From: an uncultured Flavobacteriaceae bacterium
Lineage (GTDB): Bacteria; Bacteroidota; Bacteroidia; Flavobacteriales; Flavobacteriaceae
Direction of reading: 5' to 3'
Assembly (NCBI GenBank): GCA_938010765.1
Contig: CALLVX010000024.1
Span: 62,001 to 126,000, forward strand
DNA length: 64,000 nucleotides
Shown: piece by piece, positions 40,019 to 53,087 of the stretch
Layout: every line of letters begins with the position of its first letter
Numbering within the stretch: the stretch's first letter is position 1
Notes under the pieces: model-generated
What the model was told of the DNA's origin: nothing
The model's database searches: none
Seen by the model: the letters and a program-made list of their open reading frames with translations, nothing else
Position numbers and translations under genes: made by a program

Positions 40019-40774
40019 CTATTTAAAAACCTTTCCCATCTTCATAAATATTGGGAACCGGATTTCCTTTTCAGCGCAATCGTCCCAAACTTTTGAAAGT
40101 GCTTTCATTAATTCAGGTACGGGATTTTTATTTTGGTTTTTATTCCGGTAGTGTTGGACCGCAGACCAAGAATTTAAGAAACCTTCCAAATGCTGTTCGG
40201 TCCAAGAGACACCCATTGATTGTTGTTCGGAGGCCTCTATCAAATCGAAAGGAAAGGGAATGGTCTCATAAGCAGCATCAATATACTTTCGTTCCGAATC
40301 CCAATAGGGCCCTACCACATTTACATAAAATTGATCTATAAGTTCATCGATAACCGGTTCGATACGCAATAGGCCGTATCCCCACATACCAACAATAGCG
40401 TTATTTTTTGCCACCCGTTTCACCTCCTTATTGAAGGCATCAAAATCAAACCAATGTGCTGCCTGGGCCACCGTTATTAAATCGAAGGTGTTGCCCTGAA
40501 AATGGGTCTTCTCCGCTCGTTCCACAGCATACGTAATATTTGAACCCTTCATAGCCCTACTTATTTGAGCCTCGCTCAAATCTGTAGCAAAAACCTTGTC
40601 AAAATAATCGAAAAGTACCACTGCAACCTGCCCATTCCCGGTTCCACAATCCCAACAGGCACCAGTTTCAGGAACATGTGCCAGTAGTTGCTTGTAAAGT
40701 TCAAGGGGATATGTTGGTCGAAATTTTTTGTAAACGTTGGCTTGTTTTGAAAAATTATCCAACGCTTTTTTCAT
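40019..40774 (-). CDS. Class I SAM-dependent methyltransferase
   Basis: A 251-residue Rossmann-fold methyltransferase. Motif I is CWDCGTGNGQVAVVLFDYFDKVFATDLSEAQI; the post-motif segment FDLITVAQAAHWFDFDAFNKEVKRVAK is typical of UbiE/Coq5-related enzymes. Related to the yeast trans-aconitate methyltransferase-like group, which is notable next to aconitase, but the substrate cannot be deduced. It follows the MoxR gene by 15 bases on the same strand. Confidence 0.88.
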   Translation of the reverse strand: MKKALDNFSKQANVYKKFRPTYPLELYKQLLAHVPETGACWDCGTGNGQVAVVLFDYFDKVFATDLSEAQISRAMKGSNITYAVERAEKTHFQGNTFDLITVAQAAHWFDFDAFNKEVKRVAKNNAIVGMWGYGLLRIEPVIDELIDQFYVNVVGPYWDSERKYIDAAYETIPFPFDLIEASEQQSMGVSWTEQHLEGFLNSWSAVQHYRNKNQNKNPVPELMKALSKVWDDCAEKEIRFPIFMKMGKVFK

Positions 40775-40789
40775 AATGATCTTCGATAA

Positions 40790-41743
40790 TTAAAGCAATT
40801 GACCAACGATATGTTCTTCCGAAACACCTTCTGCTTCCGCCTTGTAGTTCTTAATAATACGATGCCGTAAGATTCCCATTGCAACGGCTTGTACATCCTC
40901 TATATCGGGCGAAAACTTGCCGTTCACGGCGGCATGCGCTTTCGCGCCCATAACCAAATTTTGCGAAGCACGCGGTCCTGCACCCCAATCGATATATTGC
41001 TTGACAAAATCAGTCGAGGTCGCTAAGTTGGGCCTTGTAGAATTTACAAGGCGTACCGCGTATTCAACCACGTTATCCGGCACAGGTATGCGTCTAACAA
41101 GTTGTTGTACCTCCAAAATTTCAGTTGCATTAAACAAGGTATTTACCGTAGGCTCACTGGCATCTGTAGTAGATTTAACCACCTGAATTTCTTCTTCAAT
41201 AGATGGGTATTTCAACTCTATTGCAAACATAAAACGATCCAACTGGGCTTCAGGTAAGGGATAGGTACCTTCTTGTTCAATAGGATTTTGTGTTGCCAGC
41301 ACAAAATAAGGTAAGGAAAGTTTATGTTGCTTTCCTGCAATGGTTACCGCTCTTTCTTGCATGGCCTCCAACAGGGCAGCCTGCGTTTTTGGTGGTGTTC
41401 TGTTAATCTCATCTGCCAAGATGATATTGGAGAAAATAGGGCCTTTTATAAACTTAAAATTTCTAGTTTGATCCAAGACTTCACTACCTAAAATGTCACT
41501 GGGCATTAAATCGGGCGTAAACTGGATTCGTTTAAAATCGAGCCCCAGGGTTTGTGCGATCGTATTGACCATTAAGGTTTTTGCAAGTCCAGGAACCCCT
41601 ATCAATAAAGAATGGCCACCGGTATAAATGGACAGTAAAATTTGGTCAATGACCTCGTGCTGGCCAACAATGACTTTAGCGATTTCTTGCTTTAATGCTT
41701 GGTGTTTCTGTACTAAATTATTGATTGCAGTAACGTCCGACAT
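40790..41743 (-). CDS. MoxR-family AAA+ ATPase
   Basis: A 317-residue AAA+ protein of the MoxR/RavA group. Walker [13 protein letters not shown], Walker B region [25 protein letters not shown], sensor 1 [25 protein letters not shown]. MoxR ATPases act as chaperones for metal-loaded or membrane complexes. The usual DUF58 and von Willebrand partner genes are not next to it; instead it starts one base after the stop of a SurA-like chaperone gene. Those partners may be elsewhere. Confidence 0.93.
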   Translation of the reverse strand: MSDVTAINNLVQKHQALKQEIAKVIVGQHEVIDQILLSIYTGGHSLLIGVPGLAKTLMVNTIAQTLGLDFKRIQFTPDLMPSDILGSEVLDQTRNFKFIKGPIFSNIILADEINRTPPKTQAALLEAMQERAVTIAGKQHKLSLPYFVLATQNPIEQEGTYPLPEAQLDRFMFAIELKYPSIEEEIQVVKSTTDASEPTVNTLFNATEILEVQQLVRRIPVPDNVVEYAVRLVNSTRPNLATSTDFVKQYIDWGAGPRASQNLVMGAKAHAAVNGKFSPDIEDVQAVAMGILRHRIIKNYKAEAEGVSEEHIVGQLL

Positions 41744-41744
41744 A

Positions 41745-43187
41745 TTATTCCTTAACCCAGTTATTAGCGAATTCGCAGTCTTTTCGAGAATCGTTTACAC
41801 TAATATAAGTGTCCTCGATATGCTTATCCATCCATTTTTTAATCGCCTTGTACTGCTTTTCGGTTTTGGCCAATTGTTGGATCTTAATATAATCTTTTGA
41901 AAAATCGGCAACATGCTCGTCATACCGGTTGGTCACCTTTAATAATTTATACGAAGGGCCGCCTCCACGCTCGTCCTGTTCTAGTGTGGGATAGGAGATC
42001 TCATCATCTTTCAAATTCCTCACTTGGTTGTATAGGGCCGGATCCATTTTTGTGAGTTCAAAGCGAGAATCAAAATTGATTGGATTACGTAACTGCCCGC
42101 CATCAAACTTGGTTTCTTCTTCATCAGAAAAATTAAGGGCTGCTTCGGCAAAAGTGTATTTACCATCTAAGATTTGCTGCCGAATACTATCGAGTTCCGT
42201 TTTGGCATTTTCAAGGGCTTCCTTTGAAATTTCTGGCTGAATAAGTATGTGTCTTACGTCTCGCTCTTGGCCACGAATTTTCTCAATATACATAATATGA
42301 TACCCGAACATGGTTTCGAAAGGTTCCGATACTTTCCCTTCAGGAAGGCTAAAAGCAATATCCTTAAATTCTTTCACATAGCCCGATTTTTTTGTAATCC
42401 CTTCAATAAGCCCCCCTTTTGATTTTGTGGGTCCCTGGGAATACAAAATAGCTTTTACGCTAAAGCTGGCATCATTATCTACCACATCGGCTCGAATCTT
42501 ATTCAACTTATCAATAACGGCCTGTATCTCTGCCTTAGTTGCTGTTGGTTGCTTTGCGATCTGCGCGATTTCCATTTCAGCGCCAAAAACAGGACGTTCA
42601 CTTTCAGGTATCTTATTGAAAAACTGCCGCACTTCCTCGGGAGTGATTTCTATTTCGGATACAATTTCTTGTTGCATCTTTTCCGAAAGCATGCGTAACT
42701 TATTGATTTTATAAAGTTCTTCACGAAAACTAATCTCATCGGGCTTTTTGTAATAGCGCAGCACTTTTTGCATTGATCCAATTTGCTGCACAAGTGATTG
42801 CAGTTGCCGTTCCCCCGTTGCGTTTACTTCATCGTCGGAAACCAAGATACTATCCTGCACCGCCTGGTGTGCATACAAGCGGTCTTCCATTAATTTCCCC
42901 AAAAGGCCGCAACGGGTAATATCCTCAATAGAGGCTCCTTGACTTCGAAGGTCGATCAAGGTTTTTTCAATATCGGATTCCAAGATTACATAGTCTCCGA
43001 CCACAGCGGCAATACCATCTAATTTGACCCGCTTAAAGGTGTTTATCGTATCTTTTCGAATGTTGGTGTCAGCTTCGACCAGCATTTCTGGCGATTCTAT
43101 CGGTGCATCAGGAATACTGTCGGTCACTTGCGCAGATACTGCAAATGATAGGATTAGGAAATAAATAAAAACAATATTATTCTTCAT
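41745..43187 (-). CDS. SurA-like periplasmic peptidylprolyl isomerase
   Basis: A 480-residue periplasmic chaperone for outer-membrane proteins. The ATG at 43187 starts a signal peptide ([20 protein letters not shown]); the frame is open to 43229. An N-terminal SurA-like helical domain ([18 protein letters not shown]) is followed by two parvulin domains (about residues 170-275 and 285-395, for example [17 protein letters not shown] and [13 protein letters not shown]). Operon with the lipoprotein chaperone upstream (11-base overlap) and moxR downstream. Confidence 0.9.
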   Translation of the reverse strand: MKNNIVFIYFLILSFAVSAQVTDSIPDAPIESPEMLVEADTNIRKDTINTFKRVKLDGIAAVVGDYVILESDIEKTLIDLRSQGASIEDITRCGLLGKLMEDRLYAHQAVQDSILVSDDEVNATGERQLQSLVQQIGSMQKVLRYYKKPDEISFREELYKINKLRMLSEKMQQEIVSEIEITPEEVRQFFNKIPESERPVFGAEMEIAQIAKQPTATKAEIQAVIDKLNKIRADVVDNDASFSVKAILYSQGPTKSKGGLIEGITKKSGYVKEFKDIAFSLPEGKVSEPFETMFGYHIMYIEKIRGQERDVRHILIQPEISKEALENAKTELDSIRQQILDGKYTFAEAALNFSDEEETKFDGGQLRNPINFDSRFELTKMDPALYNQVRNLKDDEISYPTLEQDERGGGPSYKLLKVTNRYDEHVADFSKDYIKIQQLAKTEKQYKAIKKWMDKHIEDTYISVNDSRKDCEFANNWVKE

Positions 43188-44073
43188 CCTGGGCATATAC
43201 TTCAAAATCTTTATCCTTAATGGCCTCATCTATAATTTCTGTTTCTAGTTTTCGTATATAGTCTAATCTTCTGCGACTTAAAAGCACTTGTTTTAGGGTA
43301 GGTTCAATATAGGAAAGTGGCGCTATATCATTGGCTTGTAAAACATTGGTAATCTTGGCCAAATATACCCCCTTTGCATCCTCCATCTCAAAAAATTGTG
43401 ATTTTTTTAAGTAACGCTCCTCGTTTTTACGGGTCAAAGGCGGTATTTCTTCAATAATTCTGGCCGCCTGAATCCAAATAGAATCGTTGAAATGGAGTTT
43501 GTTAAACTGTACCCCGATCGAGTCTAGGTAGGTAATATCGCCGTCATTAAAACGTTTCAGCTTTCGAATGACTTCACTTTTGTTCAAAAATTGTTTTGGC
43601 AAGGCCACATACCGCAATTGCAATACTTTTTCCTTTAATCGAAAATTTTGTTTTTCGGTATTGTAAAATTCTTTCAGTTGAGATCGGTTTACCAATGAAT
43701 CGGCCCCTTGCGCTACAAGTGCCTCTTTGTATGCCCTGGTGTACAAGTCGGTTCGATAGTTACTTACCAATTGATCAAACTCACTTAGTTTATCTTCTGG
43801 TAAATTGATTTTTGCCTTTATCAGCAATAACTGTTTGGAAGCCCAATTATTGATGTGATTCGTTACAAAAGAAACGCTGTCCTCCTTGGATATCCCTTTT
43901 GCAAGCAAGGGAGCTACATCGGACCTATACAAATAGACCTCTCCTACCCGCGCCAAAGGTTCCTGATCATCTTGCTTTGAAAACATCCCCTCACAAGATG
44001 AAAAACACATACCGATCAGCAGAGAAATCCCCAAGAGCAACTGGGGTGTACTTTGAATCCTTGAAAATTGCAT
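43177..44073 (-). CDS. PpiC/SurA-related lipoprotein chaperone
   Basis: A 298-residue predicted lipoprotein. The start at 44073 gives a signal peptide with lipobox FSSCEG; the frame is open to 44154. The body is helical and Lys/Glu-rich, with a SurA-like core (VGEVYLYRSDVAPLLAKGISKEDS, FINHINNW-like segment, LKEFYNTEKQNFRLKEKVLQLRYV) but no clear parvulin catalytic domain. It probably helps outer-membrane protein folding together with the downstream PPIase, whose start lies inside its 3' end. Confidence 0.8.
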   Translation of the reverse strand: MQFSRIQSTPQLLLGISLLIGMCFSSCEGMFSKQDDQEPLARVGEVYLYRSDVAPLLAKGISKEDSVSFVTNHINNWASKQLLLIKAKINLPEDKLSEFDQLVSNYRTDLYTRAYKEALVAQGADSLVNRSQLKEFYNTEKQNFRLKEKVLQLRYVALPKQFLNKSEVIRKLKRFNDGDITYLDSIGVQFNKLHFNDSIWIQAARIIEEIPPLTRKNEERYLKKSQFFEMEDAKGVYLAKITNVLQANDIAPLSYIEPTLKQVLLSRRRLDYIRKLETEIIDEAIKDKDFEVYAQDEE

Positions 44074-44256
44074 CTTGCAAAAATAGTAATTACCGCATGC
44101 TAACCAAATGGTTGCTTCATTCGTTAACAGATTTTTACCATGTTTATGCCACAAAGTAGCATAATTTAGTACATTCGTTTGTAGCTGCGAGTGCTTTTTT
44201 TAATTATCGTAACTTGTAATAGAAGGCTTTTTTAGCCCACCAATTCTAAAAAAAAT

Positions 44257-44496
44257 ATGAACCGAAAGTTGAAATTAATCTGGGATTTTAAAGGTCCCAT
44301 GGCAGCTAAAACGGCTGAGCACCATGAAAAACATCTAAAAGAATTTATAGCTCTAGAAGCCTTGGCACTGAACATTACCGGTCACGCTGATTTACACGAT
44401 ATGCATAGCATCGCATTTATGGTGGTAGAGGAACAACAAATGATTCCCGTTCGGGACGCACTCAAACCGCACAGGGGTGAAGTGTATGAAGACTGA
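44257..44496 (+). CDS. Small conserved hypothetical protein (79 residues)
   Basis: A soluble, His-rich acidic protein (AKTAEHHEKHLKEFI, GHADLHDMHSIAFMVVEEQQM, LKPHRGEVYED) with no signal peptide or membrane segment. The clustered His residues could bind a metal. It lies 12 bases before the beta-lactamase-fold lipoprotein gene and is likely co-transcribed. I do not recognise a family. Confidence 0.7.
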   Translation: MNRKLKLIWDFKGPMAAKTAEHHEKHLKEFIALEALALNITGHADLHDMHSIAFMVVEEQQMIPVRDALKPHRGEVYED

Positions 44497-44508
44497 AACC
44501 GCAGAACT

Positions 44509-45666
44509 ATGATGATATCAACCAAAAACTGCCTCTCGATGGCTTCTCTGCTAGCTATCACGACCCTTTTTTTCTATGGATGTAGAGAACCTGAAAAAGT
44601 AACCGATCCCTTGGCCCATATTCTCGCCTCGAAAAACCAAGCCATTCGAAAGGTAATAGACAGCGTGGCGCAATATGAACTTCAAATACGCTACACCCAA
44701 ATTGACAGAAGCAACGATAGCATTGTATTTACCGATTTCGATTTTCAGGTAAACGATCAAAACTATTTTTATCCTGCAAGTACGGTCAAATTCCCAACCG
44801 CAGTATTGGCCTTGGAACGGCTTAACCAAACAGATACTTTGCAAAAAGAAACACTATTTTACGTGGAAGGCGATAGTGTTGAAACTACCTTTGCCGACAA
44901 TATCACAAGGATATTCGCGGTGAGTGACAATGAAGCCAACAACCGACTGCTAGAATTTTTAGGGCAAAACGCTATTAACAACGGCCTAAAGAACAAGGGA
45001 GTTTCGAATATGCGTATATCTCATCGTTTGGGATACCATACCGATGATGTGACGACCAAGCCCTTGATTATCTACCTTAACGATAGCACTACAGGTACCA
45101 CAAAACCAACTATCAACGCAGTACCGAAAGTTTTGAAATTAAACTCGATCATAAAAGGAAGTGGTTTTTATGAAGATGATGAATTAATAACGGAACCTTT
45201 TGACTTTGGCCTTAAAAATTATTACCCCATCGAAGCGCAGCACCAAGTTTTAAAACGAGTGATCTTCCCCGAAAATTTTGCGATGGACAAGCGTTTTGAT
45301 CTAAGTGATGCGCAGCGAAATTTCTTGTTATCGGCAATGCATACCCTTCCCAAAAATGCAGGATACGACCCCGAAACGTATTATGATGGCTATTGCAAAT
45401 TTTTCATGTACGGCGATACGAAAGACCCCATACCCGATCACATAAAAATATACAATAAAGTGGGGTTTGCCTATGGCACCCTTACCGATTGCGCCTATAT
45501 TTCCGACACCAAAAACAATGTTGATTTCTTGGTTACCGCGACCATTCTAGTCAATAAAAATGGCGTTTTCAATGATGATGTCTATGAATATGATGAAATA
45601 GGAATTCCGTTTCTAGCGGCCTTGGGAAGGGAATTGTACGCCTACGAGTTAAATCGAAAAAAATAA
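44509..45666 (+). CDS. Class A beta-lactamase-fold serine hydrolase, lipoprotein
   Basis: A 385-residue lipoprotein (lipobox region LFFYGCREPEK). It has the signature residues of the penicillin-recognising serine fold: SxxK in YPASTVKFPTAVLALERL, SDN in FAVSDNEANNRLLEFLG and a KVG triad late in the protein (YNKVGFAYGTLTDCAY). It is about 100 residues longer than a typical class A beta-lactamase, with insertions, so peptidase or esterase activity is as likely as beta-lactam hydrolysis. It should not be called a resistance gene on this evidence. Confidence 0.8.
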   Translation: MMISTKNCLSMASLLAITTLFFYGCREPEKVTDPLAHILASKNQAIRKVIDSVAQYELQIRYTQIDRSNDSIVFTDFDFQVNDQNYFYPASTVKFPTAVLALERLNQTDTLQKETLFYVEGDSVETTFADNITRIFAVSDNEANNRLLEFLGQNAINNGLKNKGVSNMRISHRLGYHTDDVTTKPLIIYLNDSTTGTTKPTINAVPKVLKLNSIIKGSGFYEDDELITEPFDFGLKNYYPIEAQHQVLKRVIFPENFAMDKRFDLSDAQRNFLLSAMHTLPKNAGYDPETYYDGYCKFFMYGDTKDPIPDHIKIYNKVGFAYGTLTDCAYISDTKNNVDFLVTATILVNKNGVFNDDVYEYDEIGIPFLAALGRELYAYELNRKK

Positions 45667-45670
45667 CCTT

Positions 45671-46183
45671 ATGAATAACGTTCGCCTCGATTGTTTCATA
45701 AAGAAAATCCATACCAAAACATCGCCTGGCCGAATCTATAGTTGCCGGGGCACACGCCAAGGTTTAACGTCTAGGTTTCTTAGCAATGCGACCTATACCA
45801 CGCACGATGGCTCCGAAAGAGGTCTCGAAGATCGGGTACAAAAGGGCGACGCCTATTGCCGGCGATGGCATAATTGGGATGACCGGGAAGAAGGCGCCGT
45901 ACTGGAAACCGATGGACGTAATTTTAATAAATTTTCTTTTGGAGCGATCAGTAACGTATCTGTGCGGCTTGCCGATCAAGGCGACTCGGTTCTTGTGACA
46001 CTGCTGCAAGATGAGATTCCTACAGATAAAGACACTATGGATAATGCGTTTTATGGCTGCAGTAACGGGTGGACGTTTTGGCCTACAAATTTAAAGGCCT
46101 ATTTGGAACATGGCATTGTACTGAATGAAAAGACAGTGAATCTGCGCAACGACCCTTTCGCCGGGTTCGAATATGTAATCTAG
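45671..46183 (+). CDS. SRPBCC (AHSA1-like) protein, partly degenerate
   Basis: A 170-residue START/Bet v1-fold protein. The C-terminal half is typical of bacterial AHSA1-like members (VLVTLLQDEIPTDKD, NGWTFWPTNLKAYLEHGI). The N-terminal half follows the family but several conserved aromatics are replaced by Arg or Cys (IYSCRGTRQGLTSRFLS, YCRRWHNWDD), so the fold may be weakened. The frame is intact. It sits four bases after the hydrolase gene and its stop TAG is directly followed by the beta-galactosidase ATG. Ligand unknown. Confidence 0.7.
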   Translation: MNNVRLDCFIKKIHTKTSPGRIYSCRGTRQGLTSRFLSNATYTTHDGSERGLEDRVQKGDAYCRRWHNWDDREEGAVLETDGRNFNKFSFGAISNVSVRLADQGDSVLVTLLQDEIPTDKDTMDNAFYGCSNGWTFWPTNLKAYLEHGIVLNEKTVNLRNDPFAGFEYVI

Positions 46184-49180
<2,997 letters not shown>

Positions 49181-49195
49181 CCTAAATACATCACT

Positions 49196-50767
49196 ATGGA
49201 GAGTACCATTTCAAGTATCGATATTGGCATTGTAATCGGCTATTTTGTTTTAGTACTTTTCATTGGGCTTTGGATATCAAGGAAAACCCAAACAGGGGAA
49301 GATCTATTTTTAGGTGGGCGTACCTTCGGGTGGGGTATTATCGGGCTTTCTCTTTTTGCATCGAATATCTCAGGTTCTACGATCGTTGGGCTAGCCGGTG
49401 CTGCCTATACCACCGGTATCGTAAACTCGGTATATGAATGGATGTCGGGCCTGCCGCTCATTATTGCGGCCTTGATCTTTATCCCATTATACCTGCGCAG
49501 CCAAATTACCACCATACCTGAATTTCTACAGTTGCGTTTCGATAGGCGGTCTCAAAAATTTTTCTCTGTTGTGACCATTTTTAGTACCATTATGATAGAA
49601 ACGGCAGGTGCGCTCTATGCCGGTAGTTTAGTATTGCAAACCTTTTTTCCGGATCTTGTTATGTGGCAAACCTCCCTTGTACTTGCTATTATTGCAGGGA
49701 TTTATACGGCCGGAGGTGGTTTAAAGGCCGTTGTTTATACAGATGCCATTCAAGCGGTTATCCTAATTATTGGCTGTAGTATCATTACGTGGATCCTTTT
49801 CGGAAAACTAGACTATGATTGGTCGCGCGTAGTGGCTTCGGCACCCGAAGGGCATTTTTCCGTGGTTCAGCCGATCGATGATGAGGGCTTGCCATGGCCA
49901 GGACTTCTAATGGGCGTGCCCTTCTTAGGCTTTTGGTATTGGTCTACCAACCAATACATTTTTCAACGGGTATTGGGAGCACGTGATATGAAGCAAGCAC
50001 GCTGGGGCGTTGTATTTGCCGGTTTTCTAAAAATAATCCCCTTGTTCATCATGGTAATACCCGGGGCAATGGCGATTAGCCTCTTCCCCAATATCGCAAA
50101 CGGCGATGCGGTATTTCCCACCTTGGTGACCAAAGTGCTGCCGGTAGGCCTGGTAGGTTTGGTCTTGGCAGGGGTAATCTCGGCCATTATGTCGAGTGTC
50201 GATTCGGCCCTGAACTCCTCTTCTACCCTTTTGGTCATTGATTTCATAAAACCTCGAAAAAAGGAGATTACAGAAAAAGAAGTCGTAAAATACGGCCGTA
50301 TCTCAACATTGATCTTTATGGTAATTGCGGCCCTTTGGGCACCGCAGATTCAGAATTTCACCGGACTATGGGATTATCTGCAACAAATGTTTTCGATAAT
50401 TGTACCCCCGGTCGCCGTCATCTTTTTGGTGGGTGTTTTTTATAAACGCGGAAACGGCGATGGCGCCTTTTGGACCTTGGTATTGGGTACCCTTGCGGGT
50501 ATTGCCTTATTCGTTTTGGAGCAGTTTGACCTATGGCATTTACACTACACGATAAACGTGGGCCTTATGATTCTATTTTCTACGGTTATCTTTGTGGTGG
50601 TGAGTAGCCTAACACCAGCTCCTGATCCGGAAAAAATAAAACTGCTTACCTACCGTCGTGAATTACTTACCGACGGTTTTGAAGATGTACCTTGGTATCA
50701 AAACTACCTCTATCAAATTGTCGTACTGGTATTGCTGATTTTATGGATTTTGATTTGGTTATGGTAA
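49196..50767 (+). CDS. Sodium/solute symporter (SSS family, SGLT-like)
   Basis: A 523-residue inner-membrane transporter with about 13-14 helices. Family motifs: ISRKTQTGEDLFLGGRTFGWGIIGLSLFASNISGSTIVG near the N terminus, IYTAGGGLKAVVYTDAIQAVILI, and SAIMSSVDSALNSSSTLLVIDF. Sodium-dependent uptake of a sugar; the neighbour beta-galactosidase suggests a galactoside. No SusC/SusD pair is nearby. Confidence 0.92.
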   Translation: MESTISSIDIGIVIGYFVLVLFIGLWISRKTQTGEDLFLGGRTFGWGIIGLSLFASNISGSTIVGLAGAAYTTGIVNSVYEWMSGLPLIIAALIFIPLYLRSQITTIPEFLQLRFDRRSQKFFSVVTIFSTIMIETAGALYAGSLVLQTFFPDLVMWQTSLVLAIIAGIYTAGGGLKAVVYTDAIQAVILIIGCSIITWILFGKLDYDWSRVVASAPEGHFSVVQPIDDEGLPWPGLLMGVPFLGFWYWSTNQYIFQRVLGARDMKQARWGVVFAGFLKIIPLFIMVIPGAMAISLFPNIANGDAVFPTLVTKVLPVGLVGLVLAGVISAIMSSVDSALNSSSTLLVIDFIKPRKKEITEKEVVKYGRISTLIFMVIAALWAPQIQNFTGLWDYLQQMFSIIVPPVAVIFLVGVFYKRGNGDGAFWTLVLGTLAGIALFVLEQFDLWHLHYTINVGLMILFSTVIFVVVSSLTPAPDPEKIKLLTYRRELLTDGFEDVPWYQNYLYQIVVLVLLILWILIWLW

Positions 50768-50800
50768 TACAAAGAAGTAGAAATACCCTAAAAGCGAAAA

Positions 50801-51523
50801 ATGCCAACTAGAATTAATAAATACCTCAGCGAAGTCGGTTACTGCTCTCGCAGGGCGGCCGACAAGCTTATTGAACAAGGCCGGGTTACCATTAATGGAA
50901 AGGTACCCGAAATGGGAACAAAAATAGTCCCGGGGGATGAAGTGCAGGTCGACGGAAAATTAATTTCCGAATCCGATGAAAAGTCCGTCTACATTGCTTT
51001 TAACAAGCCGACCGGTATCGTTTGTACCACAGATACCGGAGTTGAAAAAGACAATATCATCGATTATATCAACTATCCAAAACGTATATTCCCTATTGGG
51101 CGTTTGGATAAACCGAGCGAAGGTTTGATATTTTTAACCAATGACGGTGATATCGTCAACAAAATACTAAGGGCTCGTAACCATCATGAAAAAGAGTATA
51201 TCGTATCGGTCAACAAACCAATTACCCAATCTTTTTTACAGCAAATGCGAAAGGGGGTTCCCATCTTGGATACCGTTACCCGTGCGTGCGAAGTAGAACA
51301 ACTAGACACCCGACAGTTCAAAATTATTCTTACGCAGGGCCTCAACAGGCAGATTCGAAGAATGTGCGAATACCTAGAGTATCGAGTAACCCGCCTTAAA
51401 CGTGTTCGCATCATGAACGTACAACTGGATACACCAGTAGGTCAATGGCGAGATTTAACTGAAATGGAATTAAAAGAAATTAATCGTTTGGTCGCCGATT
51501 CCTCAAAGACACATGATGTCTAA
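50801..51523 (+). CDS. rluF: 23S rRNA pseudouridine synthase RluF
   Basis: A 240-residue RsuA-family enzyme that modifies U2604 (and nearby) of 23S rRNA. An N-terminal S4 RNA-binding domain ([30 protein letters not shown]) precedes the catalytic domain with [18 protein letters not shown] (catalytic Asp) and [18 protein letters not shown]. RluF is favoured over RluB/RsuA by the [10 protein letters not shown] motif. It lies between the symporter and the sulfatase without evident functional link. Confidence 0.92.
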   Translation: MPTRINKYLSEVGYCSRRAADKLIEQGRVTINGKVPEMGTKIVPGDEVQVDGKLISESDEKSVYIAFNKPTGIVCTTDTGVEKDNIIDYINYPKRIFPIGRLDKPSEGLIFLTNDGDIVNKILRARNHHEKEYIVSVNKPITQSFLQQMRKGVPILDTVTRACEVEQLDTRQFKIILTQGLNRQIRRMCEYLEYRVTRLKRVRIMNVQLDTPVGQWRDLTEMELKEINRLVADSSKTHDV

Positions 51524-51616
51524 AATTGCTTGGCGACCACACTGGTACTGGCTGTTTTTTACTAACTTATGCTTCGCCATTGTTGATCAAAACCTTAGTA
51601 ACCACTATTCACCGCC

Positions 51617-52993
51617 ATGAAAAAATCAGTCCTTTTCTTTTTTAGTACGCTTCTATTAATGTCTTCAAACCCTTCCAAGAAAAAGCAGGTAAAGAAGGAT
51701 AAACTTCCCAATATCATTCACATTTTCGCAGATGATCTCGGATATGGGGATTTGGGTTGTTTCGGTGCAACCGATATTAAAACCCCTAACATTGATCGGT
51801 TGGCAAAAGAGGGTATGAAGTTCACTTCCTTTTATTCCGCCTCTTCGGTCTGTAGCCCATCTCGTGCAGGTCTCCTTACCGGTCGCTACCCACAGCGAAT
51901 GGGAATCAACCAAGTTTTCTTTCCTGAAAGTTTTACTGGGATGCCACCTGAAGAAATAACCATAGCCGAAATGCTCAAGCAACAGTCGTACGCAACAGGG
52001 ATCGTTGGTAAATGGCACTTAGGACATCGCGAAAAATTTCTTCCTTTACAACAAGGTTTTGACAGTTACTTTGGTATCCCCTACAGCAATGATATGGAAA
52101 GTGTCGTTTATATGCGAAATAATGAAGTAGAAGATTTTGTTGTAGACCAACGGTACACGACCAAGAGATATACGGAAGAGGCGATACATTTTATAGACCA
52201 GAACAGGGAACGACCTTTTTTCCTGTACTTGGCCCATACAATGCCCCACGTACCCTTATATGCTTCGGAAAAGTTCAAAGGTTCTTCTGAAAGAGGTTTA
52301 TACGGAGATGTGATCCAAGAACTAGACTGGAGTGTTGGGAAAGTTCTTAATAAATTGGAGGCCCTTGGCCTTTTGGAAGATACGTTGGTCATTTTTTCTA
52401 GTGATAATGGTCCTTGGTTGGTGATGGAAGATCATGGGGGTTCGGCAGGTCCTTTACGCGAAGGGAAACAATACACGTTCGAAGGGGGAATACGGGCACC
52501 CACTTTGGCGATGTGGAAGGGGAAAATTGCTCCAGGAACTGTCACAGAAAGTTTAGCTACCCAAATGGATTGGTTCCCCACAATTGCTTCGCTAGCCCAT
52601 ACAGAAATACCAAAAGACCGGCCTATAGACGGCAGCGATATTGCTCCTGTTCTTCTAGGGACCGGAGAACGACAAGGCGACTCTTTTTTATTCTTTTCGG
52701 GCGCCGAACTACAGGGATACCGAAAAGGCGATTGGAAGGTTAAAAATGCCTACCAGGGCTTTGACGGGAACCAATGGGTAAAAAGAGTAGCCCCACACGA
52801 TTCTTTGCTCGTAAACCTAAAAAAAGATTTGGGCGAACAAAACAACCTATATAGGTCACAAAAAGAAAAGGCCCTCGCGCTATTTTCCGAAATGCGAAAT
52901 GAATTGGACAAAATGGGGCCACTACCACTATCTCAAGTGGTACAGGGCGATGATGATACAAGCCATTTTATGTACCTTGAACAAAAAAATTGA
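51617..52993 (+). CDS. Exported sulfatase (S1 family, Cys-type formylglycine)
   Basis: A 458-residue sulfatase. N-terminal hydrophobic signal, then PNIIHIFADDLGYGDLGCFGATDIKTPNIDRLA with metal-binding Asp residues, and the modification motif CSPSRAGLLTGRYPQRMG (Cys 79 becomes formylglycine through a maturase). KWHLGH and SSDNGPW give further active-site residues. The signal peptide is weak but fits a periplasmic enzyme. Near the beta-galactosidase and symporter it could remove sulfate from sulfated galactans, a common marine substrate (inference). Confidence 0.9.
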   Translation: MKKSVLFFFSTLLLMSSNPSKKKQVKKDKLPNIIHIFADDLGYGDLGCFGATDIKTPNIDRLAKEGMKFTSFYSASSVCSPSRAGLLTGRYPQRMGINQVFFPESFTGMPPEEITIAEMLKQQSYATGIVGKWHLGHREKFLPLQQGFDSYFGIPYSNDMESVVYMRNNEVEDFVVDQRYTTKRYTEEAIHFIDQNRERPFFLYLAHTMPHVPLYASEKFKGSSERGLYGDVIQELDWSVGKVLNKLEALGLLEDTLVIFSSDNGPWLVMEDHGGSAGPLREGKQYTFEGGIRAPTLAMWKGKIAPGTVTESLATQMDWFPTIASLAHTEIPKDRPIDGSDIAPVLLGTGERQGDSFLFFSGAELQGYRKGDWKVKNAYQGFDGNQWVKRVAPHDSLLVNLKKDLGEQNNLYRSQKEKALALFSEMRNELDKMGPLPLSQVVQGDDDTSHFMYLEQKN

Positions 52994-53066
52994 GCACATT
53001 TACCGAAGATTAAGGCCCAATGACCATCTCCCTACAATAAGAGACAAACTCGTTTGATTCGAAAAG

Positions 53067-53074
53067 TATCTTTG
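53067..53074 (+). promoter_or_regulatory. -7 promoter box of the AraC-type regulator gene
   Basis: TATCTTTG is a perfect TAnnTTTG match, 13 bases before the ATG at 53088, so the leader would be very short. A -33 TTG at the usual distance was not found. Confidence 0.45.
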
Positions 53075-53087
53075 AAAAAAAACATTT

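Noticed and set aside
44509-45666. Beta-lactam resistance gene
   Set aside because: The SxxK and SDN motifs are shared with many peptidases and esterases; length and lack of a clean KTG argue against a confident beta-lactamase call.
45764-46009. Overlapping frames inside the SRPBCC gene suggesting a frameshift
   Set aside because: The 45671-46183 frame follows the family along its whole length; other frames show no family similarity.
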